DNA of 64,000 bases from Caballeronia ptereochthonis (GCF_001545075.1 NZ_FCOB02000015.1:119066-183065), one strand, 5' to 3'; numbered from the stretch's first letter, positions 37,768-45,569 are shown. Program-made: numbers and translations. The notes: generated by a model from the sequence alone, not told the origin.

Positions 37768-39777
37768 ATGAAAACGAGTTATCGGTCGAACCTGACCGAA
37801 GGTGCAGGTAGTTGGATTGTCGCGCGGGAGCGCGCCGTTGCACGAGGTGGAAAAAGGTCTGGTCGTTTCAAACTGATCGCGAGGCTCATGCTCTTGGCAG
37901 GCTCGGCGACACTTCTGCTTTCTGGCAACGCTTGGGCGGACATGTGTACGAACGACGTCCTGTACCAATACAACTATATGGCAATGGGCCCCGTCGCGAG
38001 TTGTGTGGACTGGAGCGGCGGAGATATCATCGGCGACCTGCCCGGATCGGGTACATGGACCAGCATTGGGTCCGGTGGTACGCAGATCGTGATTTCCACG
38101 ACTCAGAAAAAGCTGGCCTTCAGCCCAAGCAACTCCGCGAACGTGGCGACGATGACCGACAGCGTCAATGGCGGTGTGCTGCTCTCCGGTATTGCTGCCG
38201 GCGTCAGCGCGAGAGACGCCGTCAACGTGAGCCAACTCACACCGGTGGTCAATGCCTTAGGCGGCGGCGCGTCGCTCAATGCGACCACTGGCGCCGTCAC
38301 CGCTCCGACTTATACGCTCGCCAATGCGAACAGCATCGCCGGGACCACCGGCGCGGCAACCAGCGTCGGCTCCGGCTTCAGCAAGGTCGATGCGGCGCTG
38401 GGCAAGCTGAACACGTCCGTATCCGGCAACACGACGGCGATCGACGACCTCACGAACCAGATCAACAACGGCACGATTGGTCTGGTACAGCAGGCCGCGG
38501 CCGGCCAGGATCTGACCGTGGGCAAGGACACCGACGGTGCGGCCGTGAACTTCGCGGACAGGAACGGCGCGACACGCACGCTGAAGAACGTGACGGCGGG
38601 GAACCTCTCGGCGTCGAGTACCGATGCGGTGAACGGCTCGCAGCTGTTCGCGACCAATCAGCAAGTGACGCAGAACACGACTGACATCAACACCATCAAC
38701 ACCAAGATCAACAATGGTTCGATCGGCCTGGTGCAACAAGACGCGAGCACGCGTGTCATCACCGTTGCAAAGAGCACCGACGGCACGGTCGTCGACATGA
38801 CGGGCACGCAGGGCACGCGCACCGTGACGGGAGTGACGGCAGGCCAACTGTCGGCCAGCAGCACGGACGCGGTCAACGGTTCGCAGCTCTATGCGACGAA
38901 TCAAAATGTCGCTCAGAACACCGCGGACATCGCGAACCTGAACAACAACGTTGCCCAGAACACGACCGATATCGCGAAGAACACCACCAACATCGCCAAG
39001 AACACCACCGACATCAACAACATCAACAACGCGATCAACAGCGGCAACGTCGGCCTGGTTCGTCAGGATGCGAACACGCGCACCATCACCGTCGCGAAGG
39101 ACAACGACGGCACGGTGGTCGACATGACCGGCACGCAAGGCGCCCGCATGGTAACGGGCGTGGCGGCCGGCGAGCTGAGCGCCGACAGCAGCGACGCTGT
39201 CAACGGTTCGCAGTTGTACCAGACGAACCAGGACGTGGCAGGTCTCATGCAGCAGGTCAAGAATTTCGCAGGCGCCAGCACGAGCGTCGTTGCCTCGCAG
39301 AAGATGGACACGCCGGCAGTCGCGAGCGGTACGGACTCGACGGCGCTCGGCAACGGTTCGATCGCTTCGGGCAACAATTCGGTCGCAATCGGCAGTGGTT
39401 CGCTCGCCAACGAGGACAACACGGTTTCGTTCGGCTCGCAAGGCAACGAGCGCCGCCTCACGAACGTGGCGCCTGGCATCAACGGCACCGACGCCGTCAA
39501 CATGAATCAGTTGAACACGGTTCAGAACAGCGTCAACACGGTTGCGCGTCAGGCGTTTGCCGGCGTCGCCGCGGCGATGGCCATGCCGAACCTCACGCCC
39601 AGCCAGCCGGGCAAGACGGTGGTCGCGGCGGGCGTCGCGAACTACAAGGGCTATACCGCGGTGGGCGTCGGCGGCACGTATCGCTCCATGAACAACCACT
39701 GGCTCGTGAATGGGGCTGCGTCGTTCACGCCGCATGGCGATACGGGCGTGCGCGGCCAGGTGGGCTACGAGTTCTAA
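37768..39777 (+). CDS. Trimeric autotransporter adhesin (YadA-like)
   Basis: A 669-residue type Vc secreted adhesin. The N-terminus has an extended signal peptide (ESPR-like GAGSWIVARERA stretch, then a hydrophobic core ending NAWA near 57). Next come a region with two Cys (59 and 79), a long passenger with three related stalk/neck repeats each holding DAVNGSQL, coiled-coil heptads rich in NTTDI (about 395-420), YadA-head style repeats (STALGNGSIASGNNSVAIGSGS, about 527-550) close to the C-terminus, the DAVNMNQL neck near 573, and a C-terminal membrane anchor (about 600-669) of four strands ending in Phe. Three chains would form one barrel and a fibre. The head lies after the stalk repeats, the reverse of YadA. 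It is placed between a two-component system and degP. Confidence 0.93.
   Translation: MKTSYRSNLTEGAGSWIVARERAVARGGKRSGRFKLIARLMLLAGSATLLLSGNAWADMCTNDVLYQYNYMAMGPVASCVDWSGGDIIGDLPGSGTWTSIGSGGTQIVISTTQKKLAFSPSNSANVATMTDSVNGGVLLSGIAAGVSARDAVNVSQLTPVVNALGGGASLNATTGAVTAPTYTLANANSIAGTTGAATSVGSGFSKVDAALGKLNTSVSGNTTAIDDLTNQINNGTIGLVQQAAAGQDLTVGKDTDGAAVNFADRNGATRTLKNVTAGNLSASSTDAVNGSQLFATNQQVTQNTTDINTINTKINNGSIGLVQQDASTRVITVAKSTDGTVVDMTGTQGTRTVTGVTAGQLSASSTDAVNGSQLYATNQNVAQNTADIANLNNNVAQNTTDIAKNTTNIAKNTTDINNINNAINSGNVGLVRQDANTRTITVAKDNDGTVVDMTGTQGARMVTGVAAGELSADSSDAVNGSQLYQTNQDVAGLMQQVKNFAGASTSVVASQKMDTPAVASGTDSTALGNGSIASGNNSVAIGSGSLANEDNTVSFGSQGNERRLTNVAPGINGTDAVNMNQLNTVQNSVNTVARQAFAGVAAAMAMPNLTPSQPGKTVVAAGVANYKGYTAVGVGGTYRSMNNHWLVNGAASFTPHGDTGVRGQVGYEF
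38464..39240 (+). repeat. Three tandem passenger repeats in the adhesin gene
   Basis: The units begin with NNGTIGLVQQ (residue 233), NNGSIGLVQQ (315) and NSGNVGLVRQ (424). Each continues through TVxKxxDGxxV and ends in a neck with DAVNGSQL followed by TNQ. Unit lengths are about 82, 109 and 75 residues; the second is longer because of added NTTDIAKN heptads. Such repeats can expand or shrink by recombination. Confidence 0.85.
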
Positions 39778-39845
39778 GCTGGCGTCGCGCAGGCGAGATC
39801 AACTGTAGAGAGTAGTAAAGCGGTTCGAAGCAAGGCAGCAAGCAG

Positions 39846-39879
39846 GGGCGGCCGTCCGGAAGGGCAGCCGCCCTTTTTT
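39846..39879 (+). terminator. Intrinsic terminator after the adhesin gene
   Basis: GGGCGGC (39846-39852) pairs with GCCGCCC (39867-39873), followed by TTTTTT. Nearly the same stem is used again at 40126-40161. Confidence 0.85.
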
Positions 39880-40048
39880 CATTCGCCGGAGCCGCGAAGC
39901 GACGAGCGTGTGCATGGCTCGATGCTTTCGGAGTTGTCTGCTTCGATTCGGAGTTCCTAGTCGTTAATATCTCTCTCGTTGGTTGTGTGGTGGTTCGAGA
40001 GCAGCAAGCCGTAGTAGCAGTAGGAGTAGCAGTAGTCGCGTTGTACCC

Positions 40049-40128
40049 CGTAGTAAAGCAGTTGAAATCGTAGTAACGCAGTATTGAAGTAACGCAGCAA
40101 AGTTGTACCGTAGTGAAGCAGTAGCAAG
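40049..40128. repeat. Degenerate 20-bp tandem repeats
   Basis: Four consecutive 20-bp units: CGTAGTAAAGCAGTTGAAAT, CGTAGTAACGCAGTATTGAA, a shifted unit beginning GTAACGCAGC, and CGTAGTGAAGCAGTAGCAAG. The core is GTARYRMMGCAG. A related stretch, AGTAGTAAAGCGGTTCGAAG, occurs just before the first terminator (from about 39809). The array runs directly into the second terminator stem. Confidence 0.65.
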
Positions 40129-40161
40129 GGGCGGCTGTTCGCAAGAGCAGCCGCCCCTTTT
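40126..40161 (+). terminator. Second intrinsic terminator, look-alike of the first
   Basis: AAGGGGCGGCTG (40126-40137) pairs perfectly with CAGCCGCCCCTT (40148-40159), then TT. A 12-bp stem with no gene directly upstream suggests either a spare terminator or the end of an unannotated short transcript. Confidence 0.8.
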
Positions 40162-40190
40162 CTTTCGAAGTTCCCGCGCAAGCTTCAATT

Positions 40191-40207
40191 TTTAAGAAAG
40201 GTTTAAG
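40191..40207 (+). promoter_or_regulatory. PmrA/QseB-box-like direct repeat before degP
   Basis: Two perfect TTTAAG half-sites (40191-40196 and 40202-40207) with a 5-base gap, ending 71 bases before the degP ATG. The arrangement is the same as that before the response regulator at 35425, including half-site spacing and a similar distance to the start codon. Confidence 0.65.
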
Positions 40208-40278
40208 TGACACCCCGTAATCTTCCTTCATCGATATTGCGCGCTCTTCGAGAGCGCATCCCTCGTCAGGAGCACACG

Positions 40279-41784
40279 ATGAAAGCGAAGATTCTCACCC
40301 GCAGCGCCGTCGCAGTGGCTGTCGCCGTTGCCTTGTCGGCGGGCTACGTGGCCGGTCATAATAATGTGCCTGCGCCGCAGGTCATCTCGCCCGCCGCGGC
40401 GGCGGCGATGATGCCCGCCGAAGCCGCGGCCAAGACAGGCATTCCCGATTTCTCCGGTCTCGTCGAGACCTATGGCCCGGCCGTGGTGAACATCAGCGCG
40501 AAGCATGTCGTGAAGCAGACGTCGTCGCGCCGTAGCCAGAACCAGCTGCCGATGGACCCCGACGACCCCTTCTACCAGTTCTTCAAGCGCTTCGGCGGCA
40601 TGCCCGGCTTCGGCGGCGGCGACGGCGGCCCGGGCGCGGACCGTCCGAGCGAAGGTCTCGGCTCGGGCTTCATCGTGAGCGGCGACGGCTACATCCTGAC
40701 GAATGCGCACGTGGTCGACAACGCCAACGTCGTCACCGTCAAGCTCACGGACAAGCGCGAATTCCGCGCGAAAGTCATCGGCGCAGACAAGCAGTCGGAC
40801 GTCGCCGTGCTGAAGATCGACGCGAAGAACCTGCCGACCGTCAAGATCGGCGATCCGAACGGCAGCAAGGTCGGCCAGTGGGTCGTCGCGATCGGCTCGC
40901 CGTACGGCTTTGACAACACCGTGACCTCGGGCATCATCAGCGCGAAGTCGCGCGCGCTGCCCAACGAGAACTACACGCCGTTCATCCAGACGGACGTGCC
41001 GGTGAACCCTGGTAACTCGGGCGGCCCGCTCTTCAACCTGCAAGGCGAGGTAATCGGCATCAACTCGATGATCTATTCGCAGACAGGCGGCTTTCAGGGT
41101 CTTTCATTCGCCATCCCGATCAACGAGGCGATCAAGGTGAAGGACGCGCTCATCAAGACGGGCCACGTCGATCGCGGCCGTCTCGGCGTGACCGTGCAGG
41201 GCATGAACCAGACGCTCGCGAATTCGTTCGGCATGAAGTCGCCGCAGGGCGCGCTCGTGAGCTCGATCGAGCCGGGCGGACCGGCGGCGAAGGCGGGTCT
41301 GCAGCCGGGTGACGTGATCATCGCGCTCAACGGCGTGCCGGTGGCCGATTCGACCTCGCTGCCGTCGCAGGTTGCGAGCCTCTCGCCCGGCAGCTCCGCG
41401 AAGGTGACGGTGTGGCGCGACAAGAGCTCGAAGGACCTCAACGTCACGATCGGCGCCCTGAAGGACGCCAAGACCGCCAGCGCGAACCCCGGCGGCGACG
41501 ATGGCGCTTCCGCTCAGGAGGCCCGCCTCGGCGTCGCGGTGCGCCCGCTCACGCCGGAAGAGAAGCAGAACGATTCGCTTTCGCGCGGGCTGCTGGTGCA
41601 GCAGTCGAACGGGGCGGCGGCGAGCGCGGGCATCCAGGCGGGCGACGTGATCCTCGCGGTCAACGGCCAGCCGGTCAGCTCCGTGCAGCAGTTGAAGTCG
41701 ATGGTTTCGCACGCGGGCGACAGCATCGCGCTCCTGATCCAGCGCGACAATGCGCAGATCTTCGTTCCGGTCGATCTCGGCTAA
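40279..41784 (+). CDS. degP: Periplasmic serine protease/chaperone, DegP/HtrA family
   Basis: A 501-residue Do-family protease. An N-terminal signal peptide or signal anchor (about 5-27) is followed by a trypsin-like domain with triad H144 (TNAHVVDN), D174 (SDVAVLKID) and S247 (GNSGGPLFN). Two PDZ domains follow (about 285-375 and 410-500), the second ending in the IFVPVDLG terminus. Such proteins degrade or refold damaged envelope proteins and escort outer-membrane proteins, including autotransporters. AGGAG sits six bases before the ATG at 40279. A TTTAAG direct repeat upstream links it to the QseB/PmrA-like regulator encoded 4 kb away. MucD is an alternative name for this type. Confidence 0.95.
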   Translation: MKAKILTRSAVAVAVAVALSAGYVAGHNNVPAPQVISPAAAAAMMPAEAAAKTGIPDFSGLVETYGPAVVNISAKHVVKQTSSRRSQNQLPMDPDDPFYQFFKRFGGMPGFGGGDGGPGADRPSEGLGSGFIVSGDGYILTNAHVVDNANVVTVKLTDKREFRAKVIGADKQSDVAVLKIDAKNLPTVKIGDPNGSKVGQWVVAIGSPYGFDNTVTSGIISAKSRALPNENYTPFIQTDVPVNPGNSGGPLFNLQGEVIGINSMIYSQTGGFQGLSFAIPINEAIKVKDALIKTGHVDRGRLGVTVQGMNQTLANSFGMKSPQGALVSSIEPGGPAAKAGLQPGDVIIALNGVPVADSTSLPSQVASLSPGSSAKVTVWRDKSSKDLNVTIGALKDAKTASANPGGDDGASAQEARLGVAVRPLTPEEKQNDSLSRGLLVQQSNGAAASAGIQAGDVILAVNGQPVSSVQQLKSMVSHAGDSIALLIQRDNAQIFVPVDLG

Positions 41785-41924
41785 GGCGCCGCCGGCGGCG
41801 CATGCGATGCGGGCACGAACCATGCTTCATGGCTCTCCGGTGCCCCATCGCGTGAAGCCGACGCATCGGGCGTGACGTCGCCGGCGCTCGCGGGCCCGGC
41901 GACATCGGAAAAAGGAGCAAAAAC

Positions 41925-42410
41925 ATGACGAGCAGAACCACGGGCAAGCTTGCCGCAGCACTCCTCATGGCGGCGCTGGGCGCGGGCATGGCGGGCGGCG
42001 CCTGGGCGCAGGCATCGGGCGGTACCACGAGCGACATGTCGAGCGCCGGCAACACCAACGGTGGCGGCCTGCCGCAAATCCAGCAGCAGGGCGACGTCTC
42101 CTACACGTCGGGCGGCGTGGGGCTCGACGAATCGCGCGCATTGTTGCGCGAAGAAGCGCATTGGCCGCTGTCGCTGCGCTTCACGGGACCGACGGCCGAC
42201 TATCTCGCGGGCGTGCACGTGCGCATCGTGGGCGGCCAGGGCGGCGGCGAGGTGCTGAGCGCCGAGTCGATGGGCCCGTACATGCTCGTCAAGCTTCCTC
42301 CCGGCAGCTACACGGTGTACGCCAAGTACAAGGATCAGGAAAAGAAACAATCGGTCAACGTGTCGGGGCCGGGCAAGGCCAAGGCGGCGTTCCACTGGAG
42401 TATTCAGTAG
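41925..42410 (+). CDS. Exported protein with carboxypeptidase-regulatory-like domain
   Basis: A 161-residue secreted protein. The signal peptide ends at GAWAQA near residue 29, then a Gly/Ser/Asn-rich linker to about 55. The C-terminal 100 residues look like a small beta-sandwich of the carboxypeptidase regulatory type: PLSLRFTGPTADYLAGVHVRIV, PYMLVKLPPGSYTVYAKYKDQEK and a final strand. The family is of unknown function and is often near degP in Burkholderiaceae. AAAGGAG precedes the ATG. It is 140 bp after degP and may be in the same transcript. Confidence 0.8.
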   Translation: MTSRTTGKLAAALLMAALGAGMAGGAWAQASGGTTSDMSSAGNTNGGGLPQIQQQGDVSYTSGGVGLDESRALLREEAHWPLSLRFTGPTADYLAGVHVRIVGGQGGGEVLSAESMGPYMLVKLPPGSYTVYAKYKDQEKKQSVNVSGPGKAKAAFHWSIQ

Positions 42411-42436
42411 GCGCGGGAAGGAGGGTGACCACGGCA

Positions 42437-42467
42437 GCATCGAAAGCACTCACCCCGGCATCGAAAG
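42437..42467 (+). repeat. 10-bp direct repeat with 21-bp period
   Basis: GCATCGAAAG occurs at 42437-42446 and again at 42458-42467. The start-to-start distance of 21 bp places both copies on the same face of the helix, as for a regulator binding as a direct-repeat dimer. CATAAT follows at 42474-42479. Confidence 0.4.
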
Positions 42468-42480
42468 TTGTCTCATAATT

Positions 42481-42527
42481 AAGCCACGGGCATCGGCTTT
42501 TCATGGTCGACGGCTCGTGGCTTTTTT
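42481..42527 (+). terminator. Terminator-like hairpin before the DUF427 gene
   Basis: AAGCCACG (42481-42488) pairs with CGTGGCTT (42516-42523), followed by T's to 42527. The loop is large (27 bases). It may end the degP transcript or act as an attenuator for the next gene, which starts 33 bases later. Confidence 0.6.
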
Positions 42528-42559
42528 CGCTTTCGGTTGGCACACGGGAGGCGCACCAG

Positions 42560-42937
42560 ATGGGCACGGATCTGAACGACGGGCACGAAGCGGCGCATCG
42601 CATCGAGATTACGGCGAACAGCCGGCGCTGCCGCGTGATCCATCAGGGCGTCACCTACGCCGATACCCACGGGGCCCTTACGCTGATCGAACCGGGCATG
42701 GAGAAGGTGCACTATTTTCCGCGCGCCGACGTCAACATGGCGCGCCTGGAACGCTCGATCCACACCTCGCATTGCCCGCTGAAGGGCGAGGCCACGCACT
42801 ATCACCTGTTGACGGAGGACGGCCCGGTCGAGAACGCCGCGTGGAGCTACGAGGCCCCGCACGATGCCGCGGCGAAGATCAAGGGCTATCTCGCGTTCAA
42901 CCGGTCGCGCGTCGATCGCATCGACGAAACGTCCTAG
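42560..42937 (+). CDS. DUF427 domain protein
   Basis: A 125-residue cytoplasmic protein of the DUF427 family. Signs are HRIEITANSRRCRVIHQGVTYADT, RADVNMARLERS, CPLKGEATHYHL and AWSYEAPHDAAAKIKGYLAFNRSRVDRI. The family is a small beta-rich fold of unknown function. I start at the ATG at 42560, where GGGAGG is correctly spaced; the frame begins 19 codons earlier inside the preceding hairpin. Confidence 0.88.
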   Translation: MGTDLNDGHEAAHRIEITANSRRCRVIHQGVTYADTHGALTLIEPGMEKVHYFPRADVNMARLERSIHTSHCPLKGEATHYHLLTEDGPVENAAWSYEAPHDAAAKIKGYLAFNRSRVDRIDETS

Positions 42938-43012
42938 GCGGGTATTCGTACAGACACGGTCGCGCCCACTCGGCGATAACGAACGAATGCGGTCCTTGCC
43001 CCGGAGGCTCGA

Positions 43013-43804
43013 ATGGAAGTCACCGATGCGTTTCGCGTTCCGCTCGACCCGGCGCATGTCCGGGAGGCGCTGGGCGATCTCGCGCTGGTGCGCGCGAGCC
43101 TCGACAACTGCGAATCCTTCACGCGCACGCCGAGCGGCGAGTATGCGCTCACGCTGATCGTGCCGCTGGGCGCGCTGCGCGCACGCTACGACGTTCGCGC
43201 GCATTCCGCCGGGCGCACGCGGCAGGCGGCGCACGAGGAGGGCGAAAACGCGGAATCCGCCGAGCTCGCGTATGCGCGCACCTTGAGCTTCAAGGCGCGC
43301 GGCGAAGGCGTCGGATCCTTGCGCGGTCAGATCGCGGTGGCGCTGAATCCGGACGACGGCGGCGACGCGACCTGGATCGAATACACCGTCTGGGCGACGG
43401 TCTCGGGTCCGCTTGCCGGCTTGCCGTCACGCCAGATCGAAAACGCGCTGCGCGACGGCGCCGACGATTTCTTCGCCGAGTTCTGCGAGGTGGTGCGCGC
43501 CAAGCACGGTTTGCCGTCGCTGCGCGCGGCGGGCGAAAGCGCGGCGCGCCGGCATGTGTTCCTGCGGCCGAGCTCGATGTCCGCGGCGTTCTCGCGTCGC
43601 TCGGGCGCGATGCGCGGACCCGCCGCCGACGCCCACGCGAGCGGCGTGTTGCGGCATCGCCTGCACGGACACGGATTCGCGCATCACGAGCACGATCACT
43701 CTCACGATCCGCATCCGCTCGGCCTGCCGGGCTGGGCTTGGGCGGCGATGCTCGTGTGCGTCGCGCTCTTTGCGTACTTCGCGCAGCACATCGGGCTGCA
43801 ATGA
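43013..43804 (+). CDS. CoxG-like SRPBCC protein with C-terminal membrane anchor
   Basis: A 263-residue protein. The first 160 residues are a START/SRPBCC ligand-binding fold of the CoxG (carbon monoxide dehydrogenase subunit G) type, with MEVTDAFRVPLDPAHVREAL and ALRDGADDFFAEFCEVV. A variable linker leads to a His-rich stretch near 222-238 (HGHGFAHHEHDHSHDPHP) and one C-terminal membrane helix (about 242-260). CoxG proteins help anchor or load molybdenum hydroxylases in CO metabolism, but no cox or other molybdenum enzyme genes are in the window. GGAGG precedes the ATG. The function here is unknown. Confidence 0.82.
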   Translation: MEVTDAFRVPLDPAHVREALGDLALVRASLDNCESFTRTPSGEYALTLIVPLGALRARYDVRAHSAGRTRQAAHEEGENAESAELAYARTLSFKARGEGVGSLRGQIAVALNPDDGGDATWIEYTVWATVSGPLAGLPSRQIENALRDGADDFFAEFCEVVRAKHGLPSLRAAGESAARRHVFLRPSSMSAAFSRRSGAMRGPAADAHASGVLRHRLHGHGFAHHEHDHSHDPHPLGLPGWAWAAMLVCVALFAYFAQHIGLQ

Positions 43805-43836
43805 GCGGGCTGCAATGAGCGGGCCGCAATGACGCA

Positions 43837-44793
43837 TCACACCCCGCGAAACGCTCTCCGATAAGCCGACGGCGACGTTTTCAGCGTCTGCGCGAACTGC
43901 TGGCGCAGCGTCGCGCCTGTGCGAAATCCGCTTTCCTCAGCGATGCGATCGATCGGCAAGTCGGTGTCTTCGAGCAGCCGCTGCGCGAGCGCGACGCGTT
44001 GCCCGGCGAGCCACGCGCCGACCGCCGCGCCCGTCGTTTCCCGGAAACGCCGCGTGAACGTACGCCGGCTCATGGCCATGCGCGCGGCGAGCGCATCGAG
44101 CGAATGCTCGGTTTGCAGATTCGCGCGCATCCAGTCGAGCAGTCCCGCGAGCCGTTCGCCATGCGCGCGCTCGGGCAACGGCTCGTCGATGAACTGCGCC
44201 TGCGAGCCTTGCCGGTGCGGCGGCACGACGAGCCGTCGCGCGACGTGATTGGCCGCGCGCGAGCCGGCGAGCCGCCGCAGCACGTGCAGGCAGCAATCGA
44301 GTCCCGCCGCAGTGCCGGCGGAGGTCGTGATGTTGCCGTCGTCGATGTAGAGCACGTTGGGGTCGAGGCGCACGCGCGGATAGCGGCGCGCGAAATCGTC
44401 CGCCCACGCCCAGTGCGTGGTGGCGGCGCGGCCGTCGAGCAGACCCGCCGCCGCGAGCACGTAGGAGCCGAGACACAGTCCGACGACCTGCGCATCGCGC
44501 GCGTAAGCGGCGCGCAGCGCTTCGAGCAGCGCATCGGGCGGCGTTTCGTCCGGATCGCGCCAGGAAGGCACGATGATCACATCGGCGCTCGCGAGCGCAT
44601 CGAGCGAATGCCGCGCCGCGATCGTGAAGCCGGCCGACGTCGCGAGCGCATCCGGCTCCGCCGCGCACACGCGAAAGTCGAACGACGGCACGCCGATGCC
44701 GCCGCGCTCCTCGCCGAACACGATACACGGCACGGCGAGATGAAACGGGCTGATGCGGTCGAACGCGACGACGGCGATCGAATGGCGACTCAT
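43837..44793 (-). CDS. GlxA-type AraC-family regulator
   Basis: A 318-residue transcription factor with an N-terminal DJ-1/PfpI-like domain (residues 1-180, elbow VGLCLGSYVLAAAG near 105-118) and a C-terminal AraC helix-turn-helix pair (about 215-315; RFRETTGAAVGAWLAGQRVALAQRLLE, then RIAEESGFRTGATLRQQF). The amidase-like domain usually senses a small molecule and lacks activity. It diverges from the isochorismatase-family gene across 143 bp, the usual sign of a regulator and its target. The start at 44793 has CCGGAG upstream; the frame is open 24 codons further. Confidence 0.92.
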   Translation of the reverse strand: MSRHSIAVVAFDRISPFHLAVPCIVFGEERGGIGVPSFDFRVCAAEPDALATSAGFTIAARHSLDALASADVIIVPSWRDPDETPPDALLEALRAAYARDAQVVGLCLGSYVLAAAGLLDGRAATTHWAWADDFARRYPRVRLDPNVLYIDDGNITTSAGTAAGLDCCLHVLRRLAGSRAANHVARRLVVPPHRQGSQAQFIDEPLPERAHGERLAGLLDWMRANLQTEHSLDALAARMAMSRRTFTRRFRETTGAAVGAWLAGQRVALAQRLLEDTDLPIDRIAEESGFRTGATLRQQFAQTLKTSPSAYRRAFRGV

Positions 44794-44936
44794 GGCTCGG
44801 CTCCGGCGGATCATCGAATTCGAGCATTTTGGCCCGATTTCTGCGAAAGTTGGCAATCGGGCCACTTCTGGCCGCCGCCGGGGTGCGGCGACAATGCGCT
44901 CGACCCATCGCGCTCATTCAAGAAAAGGAGCTGACC

Positions 44937-45569
44937 ATGCCGCGCCGCGCCCTGATCGTCATCGACGTGCAGAACGAATACGTCACCGGCAACCTGCCGA
45001 TCGAATATCCCGATGTGAACCTGTCGCTCGCCAACATCGGCCGGGCGATGGACGCCGCGCAGAAGCACGGCGTGCCGGTCGTCGTCGTGCAGAATTTCGC
45101 GCCCGCCACTGCGCCGATCTTCGCGCGCGGCTCGGCGCTGGCGGAACTGCACGAGACGGTGAGGTCGCGCCCGCGCGCGCATTACGTCGAGAAGTCGCTG
45201 CCGAGCGCGTTCGCCGGCACCGATCTCGCCGACTGGCTGAGCGCCCACGACATCGACACGATCGTGATCGCCGGCTACATGACGCACAACTGCGACGATT
45301 CCACCGTCAAGCACGCGGTGCATGCCGGCCTATCGGTGGAGTTTCTCGCGGATGCGACGGGCGCCGTGCCCTACGAGAACCGCGCGGGCAAAGCGAGCGC
45401 GGAAGAGATCCACCGCGTATTCACGGTCGTGATGCAGTCGCGCTTCGCCGCCGTGCTCGGCACCGACGAATGGATCACCGCGCTGGAAAGCGGCCAGCCG
45501 CCCGCGCGCGACAACATTTACGCGTCGAACCAGCGTGCGCGCGCGGCGGATTCAGCCGCAAGCCGGTGA
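44937..45569 (+). CDS. Isochorismatase-family cysteine hydrolase
   Basis: A 210-residue cytoplasmic hydrolase of the isochorismatase superfamily (nicotinamidase, N-carbamoylsarcosine amidase and relatives). The catalytic triad is D10 (VIDVQNEY), K86 (VEKSLPSAF) and C119 (GYMTHNCDDST). The cis-peptide region lies just before the Cys. The Cys points to an amide or imide substrate, not isochorismate itself. AAAAGGAG lies six bases before the ATG at 44937. The last 18 bases overlap the end of the convergent TetR gene. It is probably controlled by the divergent GlxA-type regulator. Confidence 0.92.
   Translation: MPRRALIVIDVQNEYVTGNLPIEYPDVNLSLANIGRAMDAAQKHGVPVVVVQNFAPATAPIFARGSALAELHETVRSRPRAHYVEKSLPSAFAGTDLADWLSAHDIDTIVIAGYMTHNCDDSTVKHAVHAGLSVEFLADATGAVPYENRAGKASAEEIHRVFTVVMQSRFAAVLGTDEWITALESGQPPARDNIYASNQRARAADSAASR

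Larger units (their letters stand above)
39880..40278. other. Adhesin-degP spacer, repeat-rich
   Basis: About 400 bp without a gene. It contains GTAGTA/GCAGTA-rich repeats (from about 40010), the 20-mer array, a second terminator and the direct-repeat operator, listed separately. Tyr/Leu-rich minus-strand frames here come from the repeats and are not credible genes. Confidence 0.6.

Noticed and set aside
40010..40128. CRISPR array
   Set aside because: The repeats are 20 bp, degenerate and directly adjacent with no spacers, and no cas gene is in the window.
39957..40188. Tyr/Leu-rich minus-strand frames in the adhesin-degP spacer
   Set aside because: They are translations of the GTAGTA-type repeats and the terminator; two shifted frames give equally odd peptides, so none is credible.
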